Numbered from the stretch's first letter, positions 33,975 through 43,594 are shown. The stretch is 64,000 bases of DNA from Aquibium carbonis (GCF_003970795.1 NZ_RWKW01000010.1:1-64000); one strand, 5' to 3'. Translations and numbers: made by a program. Notes: a model not told the origin generated them from the letters alone.

Positions 33975-35051
33975 TTACTGCGGCAGCTGGTCGTCGACGC
34001 CCGCCACGTAGAAGTTGAGGCCGAGCAGGACGCCGTCCTCGGCGACCTCACCATCCTTCAGCCATTCCGTGCCGTCCTGCTTCATGATCGGGCCGGTGAA
34101 GGGGTTGAATTCGCCGGACTTGATCTTCGCCTCGATCTCTTCGGCGGCCGCCTTCACGTCGTCGGGCATGTTGGTGTAGGGCGCCATGACGACGTGCTCC
34201 TCGGCCATGCCTTCCCAAACGTCCACCTGCTCCCAGGTGCCGTCCATGACCGCCTTCACGCGCTCGGTGTAGTAGTGGCCCCAATCGTCGATGATCGAGG
34301 TGAGCTGCGTTTCTGGTCCGAACTTGATCATGTCGGAGGCCTGGCCGAAGGCCTTGATGCCCCGCTCGGCCGCCACCTGCATGGGTGCGGTCGAATCGGT
34401 GTGCTGGGTGATGATGTCGACGCCCTGGTCGATGAGCACCTTGGCGGCATCGGCTTCCTTGCCCGGGTCGAACCAGGTGTTGGCCCATACGACCTTGACC
34501 TTGAATTCCGGATTGACCGACTGCGCGCCGAGCACGAAGGCGTTGATGCCCATCACCACTTCCGGGATCGGGAAGGAGGCGATGTAGCCGGCGACGCCTG
34601 CCGTCGACATCTTGGCAGCGATCACACCCTGTACGTAGCGGCCTTCGTGGAACTTCGAATTGTAGGTGGAGACGTTCGCATGCTCGCGCTTGAAGCCCGT
34701 GGCATGCTCGAACTTCACGTCCGGAAACTTGGCCGCGACCTTGTTGGTGGCGTCCATGTAGCCGAACGAGGTGGTGAAGATGATGCCGCAGCCCGAACGG
34801 GCGAAGCGTTCGATAGCGCGCTCGGCATCGGCGCCTTCCGGCACGCTCTCGAGATAGGCGATCTCGACCTTTTCCTCGCCGCCCAGCGCTTCCTGCATCT
34901 CGAGGGCGCCCTGGTGGTGCTGGTAGGACCATCCGAAATCGCCGATCGGGCCGACATAGATGAAGCAGGCCTTGGTCTTGTCCTGCGCGAAGGCCGAGCC
35001 GGCGACCAGCATCGCCGTCGTGGCCGCCAGTGCGAAAATCGTTTTCTTCAT
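33975..35051 (-). CDS. BMP-family (Med/PnrA-like) ABC solute-binding protein
   Basis: A 358-residue periplasmic protein. A signal peptide (residues 1-22, ending AFA) without a lipobox precedes ACFIYVGPIGDFGWSYQHHQG, the standard BMP opening, and the GCGIIFTTSFGYMDAT and GQASDMIKF segments are further marks. BMP proteins bind purine nucleosides or related ligands for a dual-ATPase importer. The cognate ATPase and two permeases are directly upstream on the same strand (37181-38743, 36060-37181, 35099-36073), and this gene closes the operon before a terminator. Confidence 0.94.
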   Translation of the reverse strand: MKKTIFALAATTAMLVAGSAFAQDKTKACFIYVGPIGDFGWSYQHHQGALEMQEALGGEEKVEIAYLESVPEGADAERAIERFARSGCGIIFTTSFGYMDATNKVAAKFPDVKFEHATGFKREHANVSTYNSKFHEGRYVQGVIAAKMSTAGVAGYIASFPIPEVVMGINAFVLGAQSVNPEFKVKVVWANTWFDPGKEADAAKVLIDQGVDIITQHTDSTAPMQVAAERGIKAFGQASDMIKFGPETQLTSIIDDWGHYYTERVKAVMDGTWEQVDVWEGMAEEHVVMAPYTNMPDDVKAAAEEIEAKIKSGEFNPFTGPIMKQDGTEWLKDGEVAEDGVLLGLNFYVAGVDDQLPQ

Positions 35052-35098
35052 TGTTCTTCGTCCTCTGTGGTTTGGGATTCTTGGTGTCTGTAACAGGT

Positions 35099-36073
35099 TC
35101 ATCGGTCGGGCACGAAGGGCCGTCCGAGCGAAGCCGGCGTGTTCATCATCGTCAGCCGTCTGTTTCTCGATATCAGCACGAGAACGATGACCGTTGCCAG
35201 ATAGGGAAGCGCCGAAAGGAACTGCGACGGGACCGACTTGACCAGCCCGGCGAACCAGAAGAGCGGTCCGGGCAGGCTGGCGAGATCGGCGAGATTGGTC
35301 GCCTGGATGTGCAGCTGGGCGATGGTGATGGCGCCGAAGAGATAGGCGCCGGCCAGCACCCGCCACGGCCGCCACGAGGCGAAGACGACGAGCGCCAGCG
35401 CGATCCAGCCGCGACCGGCCGTCATGTTCTCGATCCACTGCGTGGTGTAGACGAGCGACAGTTGCGCGCCCGCCAGCCCCGCGCAGGCGCCGCCGAACAT
35501 CACGGCCATGTAGCGGATCGCAATCACCTTGATGCCCAGCGCATGGGCCGAGGAATGGCTGTCGCCGACGGAGCGCAGCGTCAGCCCCGCCCGGGTGCGA
35601 AACAGGAACCACATCACGCCGGCCGTCAGCAGGATCGAGATGTAGAACATCGGATCCTGGCCGAAAAACAGGCGGCCCACCAGCGGAAGCTCCGTCAGGC
35701 CGGGAATGAAGATGGCCTCCAGCTTGACGCCCGGCTGTCCGACGAAGGCGACGCCGATCATGCCCGAAAGGCCGATGCCGAGAAGCGTGAGCGCCAGCCC
35801 GGTCGCGACCTGGTTGGTGACCAGCGTCAGCGCGAGCACGCCGAAAAAGAGCGAAAACAGCAAGCCTGCCAGGGCGCCGGCGACGACGCCGAGCCAGGCG
35901 TTGCCGGTCATGAGCGCGACGCCGAAGGCGGTGACGGCGCCCATCAGCATCATGCCCTCGACGCCGAGGTTGAGGACGCCCGAACGTTCGACGACGAGTT
36001 CGCCGATGGCGGCGAGCAGAAGCGGCGTCGCAGCGGTGGCGATCGTGAGCAGGATCGCTTCAGCCATGCCCAT
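35099..36073 (-). CDS. BMP-associated ABC transporter permease (second subunit)
   Basis: A 324-residue permease with about nine helices. TPLLLAAIGELVVERSGVLNLGVEGMMLMGA is the recognised N-terminal block (only parts quoted: GVLNLGVEGMMLMGA), and the cytoplasmic loop around LTLRSVGDSHSSAHALG contacts the ATPase. The ATG at 36073 has GGAG 7 bp upstream and overlaps the first permease gene by 14 bp. It forms the channel with that subunit for nucleoside-type import. The binding protein gene follows after 47 bp. Confidence 0.93.
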   Translation of the reverse strand: MGMAEAILLTIATAATPLLLAAIGELVVERSGVLNLGVEGMMLMGAVTAFGVALMTGNAWLGVVAGALAGLLFSLFFGVLALTLVTNQVATGLALTLLGIGLSGMIGVAFVGQPGVKLEAIFIPGLTELPLVGRLFFGQDPMFYISILLTAGVMWFLFRTRAGLTLRSVGDSHSSAHALGIKVIAIRYMAVMFGGACAGLAGAQLSLVYTTQWIENMTAGRGWIALALVVFASWRPWRVLAGAYLFGAITIAQLHIQATNLADLASLPGPLFWFAGLVKSVPSQFLSALPYLATVIVLVLISRNRRLTMMNTPASLGRPFVPDR

Positions 36074-37181
36074 GGGCGGTCTCCGTCACGGGGGCGGCCG
36101 CCGGCGGTGCGGCGGGGGCAGGCCGCACGAGGCGGACCCGGTAGTGGATGAGCGTGTCGCAGGCGAGCACGAAGAATAGCAGCATGCCCTGGAAGGCGCG
36201 CACGGTCTTGTCGGTGACGCCGATGCCGATCTGCGCCGCCTCGCCGCCCAGATAGGAAAGCGCCAGCACGAAACCGGCGGCAACGATGCCGAGCGGGTTC
36301 AGCCGGCCGAGGAAGGCGACGATGATGGCCGCGAATCCGTAGCCCGGCGAGATCTGCGGCTGCAATCGGCCGATCGCACCCGACACCTCGACGATGCCGG
36401 CGAGTCCCGCCAGCGCGCCCGAGACCAGGAAGGCGAAGACGATGGTGCGCGCCGTGGAAAAGCCGCCGAAGCGCCCTGCCCTCGGGCTCTGCCCGATCAC
36501 CTTCACCTCGAAGCCCTTCAGCGTGCGCGACAGCATGAACCACACCGCGACCGCCGCGACGATGGCCAGGACGATGCCCCAGTTGGCGCGGCCCGACATC
36601 GGCATCAACTCCGGCACGATCGCCCAGGAGTGGAAGGCCGGCGCCTGCGGGAAGCTCATGGCGGCCGGATCGCGCCAGGGGCCGCGCACCAGCCAGTCGA
36701 GGATCAGCTGCGCGACATAGACCAGCATCAGCGAGGTCAGGATCTCGTTGGTGTTGAAGCGCGCCTTCAGGATGGCCGGGATGGCGGCCCAGGCCGCGCC
36801 GCCGATTGCCCCGCAGATCAGCATCATCGGCAGCACGGCGCCGTTCTGGAACTGGGGAAAATACAGCGGAATGGCCGAGCCGGCGATCGCGCCGATGGTG
36901 AACTGGCCTTCCGCGCCGATGTTCCAGTTCGACGACAGGAAGCAGACCGACAGGCCGACCGCGATCAGGATGAGCGGCGCGGCCTTGATCGCCAGCTCGT
37001 GCAGCGACCAGACTTCGGTCAGCGGCTCGATGAAATAGGCGTAGAGCCCGTTCACGGGATCCTTGCCGAGGATCAGGAAGATCACGCCGCCGGCCACCAC
37101 CATCAGTCCGAAGGCGATGAACGGCGACAACGCGGAAAAGAGCGCGGATTGCTGCGGCCGCTTGACCAGTTCGAGCCGCAT
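36060..37181 (-). CDS. BMP-associated ABC transporter permease (first subunit)
   Basis: A 373-residue permease of about ten helices with the conserved NWNIGAEGQFTIGAIAGS segment (about residues 85-102) and NTNEILTSLMLVYVAQ. The start ATG 37181 shares its last base with the ATPase stop (TGATG). A proline/alanine-rich cytoplasmic tail (APAAPPAAAPV) ends the protein. It pairs with the permease encoded immediately downstream. Confidence 0.93.
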   Translation of the reverse strand: MRLELVKRPQQSALFSALSPFIAFGLMVVAGGVIFLILGKDPVNGLYAYFIEPLTEVWSLHELAIKAAPLILIAVGLSVCFLSSNWNIGAEGQFTIGAIAGSAIPLYFPQFQNGAVLPMMLICGAIGGAAWAAIPAILKARFNTNEILTSLMLVYVAQLILDWLVRGPWRDPAAMSFPQAPAFHSWAIVPELMPMSGRANWGIVLAIVAAVAVWFMLSRTLKGFEVKVIGQSPRAGRFGGFSTARTIVFAFLVSGALAGLAGIVEVSGAIGRLQPQISPGYGFAAIIVAFLGRLNPLGIVAAGFVLALSYLGGEAAQIGIGVTDKTVRAFQGMLLFFVLACDTLIHYRVRLVRPAPAAPPAAAPVTETAHGHG

Positions 37182-38743
37182 CACGCCATCTCCGCCGGGT
37201 CGTGGTGGTGCACGTGGCCGGGCTCGGCGCCGCCCATCAGGAGGCCGACCTTCTCGTAGGTCGCTTCGGCGCGCGGCATGGGCTTGGAGAGCTCGCCATT
37301 GTGCATGACGGCAATCTTGTCGGAAATCTCGAACAGTTCGTCGAGGTCCTGGCTGATCACCAGCACCGCCGAGCCGGAGCGGGCGAGCTCGATCAGTGAC
37401 TGGCGGATGCGTGCCGCGGCTCCCGCGTCGACGCCCCAGGTCGGCTGGTTGACCACCATCACCGATGGCTGGCGGTCGAGTTCGCGCCCGATGATGAACT
37501 TTTGCAGATTGCCGCCTGACAGGGCGTTGGCCGGCGGGTCTTCTGCGCTCTTTCGCACGTCCATCATCTGGTTGATGCGCTTGGCGGCAGCTGAAATGGC
37601 CGCGCCACGAACGATGCCGAAAGCGCCGACATAGACCCCGGGATCGGTCGCATGGCGAGACAGAAGCAGGTTCTCCGACAGTTTCATGGCGGGCGCGGCG
37701 CCGTGGCCCAGGCGCTCCTCCGGTACGAAGGCGGCGCCCATGCGCCTGCGTCCCGAGATGCCGTCGCGACCGGCGGGCTTGCCGCGGATCGAAACCGCCT
37801 CGGCCCGGTCCTGCAGCACCTCGCCCGAGACCGCCTCGAAGAACTCGCCCTGGCCGTTGCCCGCCACGCCCGCGATGCCGATCACCTCGCCGGCCCGCAC
37901 ATCGAGGGAAATGTCGCGAAGCGGGATGGAGAAGGGCGTTGCCGGAGCTCGGTTCAGATGGTCGACTCGCAGGAGCACGTCCGCGGTTCCCGCACCCTCG
38001 TCGACGCTGCGGACGACGGCATGCACCTCCGTGCCGACCATCATGCGGGCCAGCGAGGCGGCGGTCTCCTGGCGCGGATCGCAATGGCCCACCACCTTGC
38101 CGTGCCGCAGGACGGTGGCGCGGTCGCACATGCGCTTCACCTCCTCGAGGCGATGCGAGATGTAGAGAATGGACTTGCCCTCGCCGCGCAGCCGCTCCAG
38201 CGTCTCGAACAGCTTGTCGGCCTCCTGCGGCGTGAGCACCGACGTCGGCTCGTCGAGAATCACCAGCTGCGGCGTCTGCAGCAGGCAGCGGATGATCTCG
38301 ATGCGCTGGCGCTCGCCCACCGACAGGTCGCCGACGAGCGCATAGGGATCGAGCGGCAGGCCGTAGCTGTAGGAGAGCGCCTGCGCCTTGGCGGCGATGG
38401 TCGAGATGGGGGTCTTGGCGTCGAGCGACAATGCGATGTTCTCGGCCGCCGTCAGCGCCTCGAAGAGCGAAAAATGCTGGAAGACCATGCCGATGCCGAG
38501 GCGACGCGCTTCGCTGGGGCTGGTGATGCGCACCGGTTCCCCGTTCCAGCGGATCTCGCCCGCGTTCGGCTCCAGCGAGCCGAACAGCATCTTCACCAGG
38601 GTCGACTTGCCGGCGCCGTTTTCCCCGAGCAAGGCATGGATCTCGCCTCTCGCAATGTCGAGATCGACGCCATCGCATGCCTTGAGCGTGCCGAACACCT
38701 TGGTCAGGCCGCGCACGTCGAGAAGGGTTTCGCCTCCCGCCAA
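37181..38743 (-). CDS. BMP-associated ABC transporter ATPase with two nucleotide-binding domains
   Basis: About 520 residues with tandem ABC domains. The first has an intact Walker A (GENGAGKSTLVK), a signature LSVGERQRI and Walker B LVILDEPTSVLT. The second has a degenerate Walker A (GVAGNGQGEF), signature LSGGNLQKF and a Walker B in which the catalytic Glu position reads Gln (NQPTWGVDAGA), as is usual for this subfamily. So only the first site is likely to hydrolyse ATP. No ATG gives a sensible N-terminus; TTG 38743 (MAGGETLLDVRGL) is my choice, with an in-frame extension possible to 38803. It heads the operon ATPase-permease-permease-binding protein. Confidence 0.92.
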   Translation of the reverse strand: MAGGETLLDVRGLTKVFGTLKACDGVDLDIARGEIHALLGENGAGKSTLVKMLFGSLEPNAGEIRWNGEPVRITSPSEARRLGIGMVFQHFSLFEALTAAENIALSLDAKTPISTIAAKAQALSYSYGLPLDPYALVGDLSVGERQRIEIIRCLLQTPQLVILDEPTSVLTPQEADKLFETLERLRGEGKSILYISHRLEEVKRMCDRATVLRHGKVVGHCDPRQETAASLARMMVGTEVHAVVRSVDEGAGTADVLLRVDHLNRAPATPFSIPLRDISLDVRAGEVIGIAGVAGNGQGEFFEAVSGEVLQDRAEAVSIRGKPAGRDGISGRRRMGAAFVPEERLGHGAAPAMKLSENLLLSRHATDPGVYVGAFGIVRGAAISAAAKRINQMMDVRKSAEDPPANALSGGNLQKFIIGRELDRQPSVMVVNQPTWGVDAGAAARIRQSLIELARSGSAVLVISQDLDELFEISDKIAVMHNGELSKPMPRAEATYEKVGLLMGGAEPGHVHHHDPAEMA

Positions 38744-38852
38744 CTCACACCCCGTCGTTCTTCTTGTTTCCCCGCACGCATCGTATGCGCGCGCTGCGCG
38801 CAACGCAAAGCGATATGCTCATTGAAAGAGCTTCACGAGAACAAGCGCAATC

Positions 38853-39830
38853 TCAAGGCAGCAGGATGCTGGTCCCGGTCGTCTTGCGGCCTTCCAGGTC
38901 GGCATGGGCCTGGGCCGCATCCTTCAACGCATAGCGCTGGTTGACCTCGACCGAGACGATGCCCTTGGCCACCACGTCGAACAGCGCATTGGCGGAGGCT
39001 TCGAGATCGGCACGGCTCGCGACATAGGCAAACAGCGTCGGACGCGTCGCGAAGAGCGAGCCCTTCTGCGACAGGATGGCGAGGTTGAATGGTGGGATCG
39101 GACCCGACGACTGGCCGAACGAGACGAAAAGGCCCCGCGGCCTGATGCAATCGAGCGAGGCCGGAAACGTGTCCTTGCCGACGGAATCATAGACCACGTC
39201 GCACATCTTGCCGCCGGTGATGTCCTTGACCTCGGCCACGAAATCCTTCGACGAATAGTCGATGACGTGGTCGTAGCCATGCGCCTTGGCGAGTGCGATC
39301 TTGTCGGAATTGCTTGCCGTGCCGATCACGGTGGCGCCCAGATGCTTGGCCCACTGCCCGACCAGAAGGCCGACGCCGCCGGCGGCGGCGTGATACAGGA
39401 TCGTGTCGCCCGGCTTCACCGCGAAGGTCCGACGCAGCAGATACTCGGCGGTCATGCCCTTCAACATCATGCCGGCGGCCTGCTCGTCGGACACGTCGTC
39501 AGGCAGCTTGACCAGCGTGGCGACGGGCATCACGCGGGCTTCGCAATAGGCGCCGATGGGGCTCGCATAGGCAACCCGGTCGCCAGGCTTCAGCCAGTCG
39601 ACACCGGGTCCGACGGCGTCGACGACACCTGCCGCCTCGTTGCCCGCCGTCAACGGGAGCCCGTTCGGCGCCGGATAGAGGCCGGTGCGGAAGTAGGTGT
39701 CGAGATAGTTGACGCCGATGGCTGTGTGGCGAACCAGCGCCTCGCCGGCGCCCGGTGCGCCGATCTCGACGTCTTCGAAGGTCAGAACTTCGGGGCCGCC
39801 ATGCGCATGAACCCGGACCGCTTTCGGCAT
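38853..39830 (-). CDS. NAD(P)H:quinone oxidoreductase, zeta-crystallin type
   Basis: A 325-residue zinc-free medium-chain dehydrogenase/reductase. The QOR pattern is clear: GVNYLDTYFRTGLYP, LPLTAGNEAAGVV, the nucleotide-binding AAAGGVGLLVGQWAKHLGA (near residue 150) and YASPIGAYCEARV. It reduces quinones with NADPH. It starts 1 bp after the pcs stop and so is in one operon with pcs and the DUF1326 gene. Upstream of the ABC operon by about 110 bp on the same strand, it may also read into it. Confidence 0.93.
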   Translation of the reverse strand: MPKAVRVHAHGGPEVLTFEDVEIGAPGAGEALVRHTAIGVNYLDTYFRTGLYPAPNGLPLTAGNEAAGVVDAVGPGVDWLKPGDRVAYASPIGAYCEARVMPVATLVKLPDDVSDEQAAGMMLKGMTAEYLLRRTFAVKPGDTILYHAAAGGVGLLVGQWAKHLGATVIGTASNSDKIALAKAHGYDHVIDYSSKDFVAEVKDITGGKMCDVVYDSVGKDTFPASLDCIRPRGLFVSFGQSSGPIPPFNLAILSQKGSLFATRPTLFAYVASRADLEASANALFDVVAKGIVSVEVNQRYALKDAAQAHADLEGRKTTGTSILLP

Positions 39831-39831
39831 A

Positions 39832-40617
39832 TTATGAACTCCTCGCACCAAGTTTTGGAAACAACTGCATGATTCCGCCGATCAGGAACAGGTAGAGACC
39901 CGTCGCCGCGATCGCGATCCTGACCCAGGGGGACGCATCCATGTCCTGAAGCAGCGCGATGGCGGCAAGGCCGCACCAGGCAAAGAAGATCGGCAGGTTG
40001 AGCCCGCGCAGGCGCTGGACCCGGACGGGATGGAGAAAACTGATCGGCAGGAAGGTGAGCACCCCGGCGAAGACGACCACCGCGAACGACACCCATTCCC
40101 CGGGTTCGATGACGAAGAGCGTGAACACCACCATGTTCCAGACCACGGGGAATCCCTTGAAGAAGTTCTCCTTGGTCTTCATGCCCGTATCGGCATAGTA
40201 GATCGCGCTCGACACCACGATGATGGCGGCCGACAGGAACGACAGCCCTTCGCCCATGAAGCCGCGCTGGTAGAGCGCAAAGGCCGGTATCAGGACGTAG
40301 GTGACGTAGTCGATGATGTTGTCGAGCATGTCGCCCGACCAGGTCGGCAGCACCGTCTTGACCTGCAGCTTGCGCGCGATCGGCCCATCGATGCCGTCGA
40401 CGAACAGTGCTAGACCCAGCCACCAGAACATCGCCGTCCAGCGCTGCTCGCTTGCCGCCACCAGGGACAGGAAGGCGAGAAACGAACCCGAGGCGGTCAG
40501 AAGATGCACGGAGAACGCGCGCGCCTGCGGCCACGTCACCTTCTTGCGGTTCAGCGGCAGTCTTTCGGCGATCTTGCGGCCAATGACGTTCTTGTTCAGG
40601 TTCAAGGTCCACGCCAA
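39832..40617 (-). CDS. pcs: phosphatidylcholine synthase
   Basis: A 261-residue membrane enzyme of the CDP-alcohol phosphatidyltransferase family with about seven helices. The catalytic signature is read as DGIDGPIARKLQVK...GDMLDN (about residues 74-104), with the DG-x2-AR-x8-G-x3-D-x3-D spacing kept. The flanking FWWLGLALFVDG and YVTYVLIPAFALYQRGF are characteristic of bacterial Pcs. It condenses choline with CDP-diacylglycerol to phosphatidylcholine in the inner membrane, a lipid typical of Rhizobiales and important in host interaction. Its start overlaps the DUF1326 gene end by 16 bp. Confidence 0.95.
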   Translation of the reverse strand: MAWTLNLNKNVIGRKIAERLPLNRKKVTWPQARAFSVHLLTASGSFLAFLSLVAASEQRWTAMFWWLGLALFVDGIDGPIARKLQVKTVLPTWSGDMLDNIIDYVTYVLIPAFALYQRGFMGEGLSFLSAAIIVVSSAIYYADTGMKTKENFFKGFPVVWNMVVFTLFVIEPGEWVSFAVVVFAGVLTFLPISFLHPVRVQRLRGLNLPIFFAWCGLAAIALLQDMDASPWVRIAIAATGLYLFLIGGIMQLFPKLGARSS

Positions 40618-41216
40618 TCCAGTTTGCAGATTTCAGCCGAACGGCCGGCGAAGGTCCAGTCGCGTCCATGGGCGCGCAGGTGGCTGCGCTCGGCCTTCGC
40701 GACCGTGATCTCGGAACCCAGCCAGTAAGCCGCGTTGGTGATCACGGTTTCACCTTCGCCATCCCTTCCAGGGATGGGCGTCAAGGCGCCTTCGATGATG
40801 TCCGGGATCTGGAAAATGCGCGTCTTGTCCCTGGTTTCGCAGACGATCGGCGCCCACGCGTCGCCGAGGAACCGTCCGACGAGCACGGACAGCAACGACG
40901 ACGAGCCGCCTGCCCTGCCGGTGAAGATTCGCTGCAAGGCCTTTGAAGCGTAGATGGAAGCGCGTTTATCGATGAAAAGGGCCGTCGTCCAGTTTCCGCG
41001 GCTCGTGATCCCCGGAATGTCCATGACCAGGCACGCCTTGAGGCCGGAAAGGTCGACGTCGCCGTGATGCCCCGAATCGACGCGAAATCCGGCCCAGCTC
41101 TGGCAGGGGCCCTCCGTCGCCGGATAATCCCCGAGCGACAGAACCGACGGGCAGAACACGGCGCAACTGCAGGAGCGGAAGACTTCGCCCTTCATCGTCC
41201 AGCTCACCATCGCCAT
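40602..41216 (-). CDS. DUF1326 domain-containing protein
   Basis: A 204-residue soluble protein with the DUF1326 N-terminal pattern: W-x-MKGEVFRSCSCAVFCPS (about residues 5-24), giving a C-x-C-x3-CP cluster. A DGE/NAAYW segment is near the C-terminus. The function of the family is unknown; the cysteines could bind a metal. The ATG 41216 is chosen because the upstream in-frame extension is low-complexity and runs into the divergent UbiH promoter. The last 16 bp overlap pcs, so it is coupled to phosphatidylcholine synthesis and quinone reduction genes. Confidence 0.85.
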   Translation of the reverse strand: MAMVSWTMKGEVFRSCSCAVFCPSVLSLGDYPATEGPCQSWAGFRVDSGHHGDVDLSGLKACLVMDIPGITSRGNWTTALFIDKRASIYASKALQRIFTGRAGGSSSLLSVLVGRFLGDAWAPIVCETRDKTRIFQIPDIIEGALTPIPGRDGEGETVITNAAYWLGSEITVAKAERSHLRAHGRDWTFAGRSAEICKLDWRGP

Positions 41217-41410
41217 CCGACCATCCTGCAAACCGAGCGGTTGGCACGAGACTACAGGGAGCGCCGTTGCCGGCACAAGCCGTATCCGGCGAGCGCCATG
41301 CCGCCCGCGGCCGGCGCGTGGCACATTCCGCCGCGTTGATCGACGCATCGAAGGTGCCATATACCGGACGTCTCCGGTCTGCGGCCGGGATCGAACAGGA
41401 GTGCTTGGAC

Positions 41411-42640
41411 ATGGCATCGAACGACAGGATCGAGGACGGCGACGTCGTGGACGTCATCGTTGCGGGCGCTGGACCTGCGGGACTGATCGCTGCGCTGGCT
41501 TTCGCGCGGGCGGGGTTCGGCGTGCGGCTGATCGGTCCCGAAGCAGGCGCGCAGGATCGCCGGACCACCGCCCTGATGGTGCCGTCGATGGCCTTTCTCG
41601 ACGACCTCGGCGTGCGCGAGGCGATCATCGGTGAAGCTGCGCCTCTGCGCACCATGCGCATCATCGACATGACGCGGCGGCTCGTGCGCAGCGGTCCGGT
41701 TTCCTTCCACGCCTCCGAGATCGGCGAGGATGCCTTCGGCTGGAACGTGCCAAACGCCGTGCTGGCGCGCGAGCTTCAGCGTGCCGTGTCGGCGAGCCCG
41801 GCCATCACCTGGACGAAGTCTGCAATCGGCGAGTGGCGGGTCGGCGGCGATCCGGTCGTGGCCGTGCCGGATGCGTCGGAACCCGTGTCGGCTCGGCTCG
41901 CGGTCGCCGCGGACGGGCGCGGATCGCCGGCCCGCGAGGCCGCCGGCATCCGGGTGCTGCGACACACCTACGAGCAGGCCGCGCTCGTCTTCAATTTTGC
42001 CCATGGGCGCGATCACGGCTTCGTCTCCACCGAATTCCACACGGAGACCGGTCCGTTCACGCAAGTGCCGCTGCCAGGCCGCCGATCGAGCCTCGTCTGG
42101 GTCCTGCGTCCGGAGCGCGCCGAGGAACTGGCGGGCTTCCCTGACGAGACCCTGTCCGCACTGGTCGAGGAGCGGATGCAGTCCGCCCTGGGCAAGGTGA
42201 CCGTCGAGACGGGCCGCCAAGTCTACCCGCTGTCGTCGGCGATTCCTGTGACCTTCGCTCGCGACCGGATCGCGCTCGTCGGGGAAGCGGCGCACGTCTT
42301 TCCGCCGATCGGCGCGCAAGGGCTGAACCTCGGCATTCGCGACGTTCGCGACCTGGTGGAGATCGCTGCGCGGCATCCCGGGGATCCGGGCGCACCGGCA
42401 GCACTCGATGCCTATACCCGCCGGCGTCGGCCCGATATCGTAGCGCGCACCGGGGCCGTCCATGCGCTCAACCGCTCGCTGCTGTCCGACATGCTTCCCG
42501 CACAAGTGGCGCGCATGGCCGGTCTTGGCCTGCTCGGCACGTTCTCGCCGCTGCGCGCCTTCTTCATGCGCGAAGGGCTTCAGCCGGGCAGCGGGTTTTC
42601 CGCCATGTTCTCAGGACCCCGGAAACAGGTCGGCCGGTAG
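41411..42640 (+). CDS. UbiH/UbiF-family FAD-dependent monooxygenase
   Basis: A 409-residue flavoprotein hydroxylase. It has the FAD motif VIVAGAGPAGLIAALAF (about residues 15-31), the DG motif VAADGRGSPAREAAG and the second FAD motif RIALVGEAAHVFPPIGAQGLN, in which Glu replaces the usual Asp of the GD motif. This family hydroxylates ubiquinone precursors or other aromatics with NAD(P)H and O2. AGGAG lies 9 bp before the ATG. It is divergent from the DUF1326-pcs-qor operon, and its 3' end overlaps the convergent AEC transporter gene by 30 bp. Confidence 0.92.
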   Translation: MASNDRIEDGDVVDVIVAGAGPAGLIAALAFARAGFGVRLIGPEAGAQDRRTTALMVPSMAFLDDLGVREAIIGEAAPLRTMRIIDMTRRLVRSGPVSFHASEIGEDAFGWNVPNAVLARELQRAVSASPAITWTKSAIGEWRVGGDPVVAVPDASEPVSARLAVAADGRGSPAREAAGIRVLRHTYEQAALVFNFAHGRDHGFVSTEFHTETGPFTQVPLPGRRSSLVWVLRPERAEELAGFPDETLSALVEERMQSALGKVTVETGRQVYPLSSAIPVTFARDRIALVGEAAHVFPPIGAQGLNLGIRDVRDLVEIAARHPGDPGAPAALDAYTRRRRPDIVARTGAVHALNRSLLSDMLPAQVARMAGLGLLGTFSPLRAFFMREGLQPGSGFSAMFSGPRKQVGR

Positions 42641-43594
42641 AAGGCCGCTCTTGATCAGGTAGAGCAGTCCGGTCACCGTGAAGACCGACATCACCGTCGT
42701 GATCAGCACGCTGGCCGAGGCGCGTTCGACCCAGACGCCATATTGCTGCGCGATGACGAAGACGTTGGTGGCCGTGGGTAGCGCGGCGAGCAGCACGGCG
42801 GTGTAGACCCAGACCGGATCGAAATCGCCGACCAGGCTCAGCATCACCCAGCAGACGATCGGATGCAGCACGAGCTTGATGCTAGCGATCGGCGCCATCG
42901 CCGTCGGCACCCGCTTCAGGGGTCTGAGCGCCAGCGTCACGCCCATGGCGAAGAGCGCGCAGGGCGCCGCCGCCCGCGCCAGCATCTCCAGCAGCCGCGA
43001 GACGGGTTCGGGCGGAACGAACTGGACGGCCGCTGCCGCAACCCCCACCGCCGTGGCGATGATGAAAGGGTGCAGCGCGATCTTCCTCGCCACCTCCAGC
43101 GCCAGAGCGCCGGGTGATCGCCGGTCGCCGCCCGACAGCGCCATCATCGTGGGCGCGATGGCGAAATGCATGATGTTCTCGAAGCAGAAGATCAGCGCCA
43201 CAGGGACGGCCGCTTCCTCGCCGAAGGCGAGCAGCGCAACCCCGGGGCCCATGTAGCCGATATTACCATAGGCGGCGGCCAGCCCCTTGATCGTGCTCTC
43301 GGCAATCTCCCCGCGCGACAGGATCACGGATCCGGCAAACATCAGCGCGAACATCGCGTAGGTCGAGAAGACCGTGGCGAAGATGTAGCCCCATTCCGTC
43401 AGTCGCTCGATCGGCGTGCGCGACAAGAGCTGGAAAAACAGCGCGGGCAGCGCGACATAGACGATGAAGACATTCATCCAGCCGAGCGCTTCCAGCGGCT
43501 GGCGAACCAGCCGCGCGACGAAGAATCCCAGGAAGATCAGTCCGAAAAACGGCAGGACAAGGCCGAGAATCTCCGCCAGCTTCCAGTCCTCCAT
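42611..43594 (-). CDS. AEC-family (auxin-efflux-carrier-like) transporter
   Basis: A 327-residue membrane protein with about ten helices in two five-helix halves, typical of AEC carriers (LVLPFFGLIFLGFFVARL, later NIGYMGPGVALLAFG and ALFAMGVTLALRPL). Relatives export malonate, malate or other organic anions. In-frame TTG and GTG codons precede the ATG at 43594, leaving the start a little uncertain. It converges on the UbiH-like gene with a 30-bp antisense overlap and is divergent from hspQ by about 100 bp. Confidence 0.92.
   Translation of the reverse strand: MEDWKLAEILGLVLPFFGLIFLGFFVARLVRQPLEALGWMNVFIVYVALPALFFQLLSRTPIERLTEWGYIFATVFSTYAMFALMFAGSVILSRGEIAESTIKGLAAAYGNIGYMGPGVALLAFGEEAAVPVALIFCFENIMHFAIAPTMMALSGGDRRSPGALALEVARKIALHPFIIATAVGVAAAAVQFVPPEPVSRLLEMLARAAAPCALFAMGVTLALRPLKRVPTAMAPIASIKLVLHPIVCWVMLSLVGDFDPVWVYTAVLLAALPTATNVFVIAQQYGVWVERASASVLITTVMSVFTVTGLLYLIKSGLLPADLFPGS

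Noticed and set aside
36060-38678. 872-codon frame for the first BMP permease
   Set aside because: Only the part from 37181 down encodes the permease; the rest is an out-of-frame read through the ATPase gene.
42611-42640. 30-bp convergent overlap of the UbiH-like and AEC genes as antisense regulation
   Set aside because: Short tail overlaps are frequent in compact genomes, and nothing else suggests a regulatory role.
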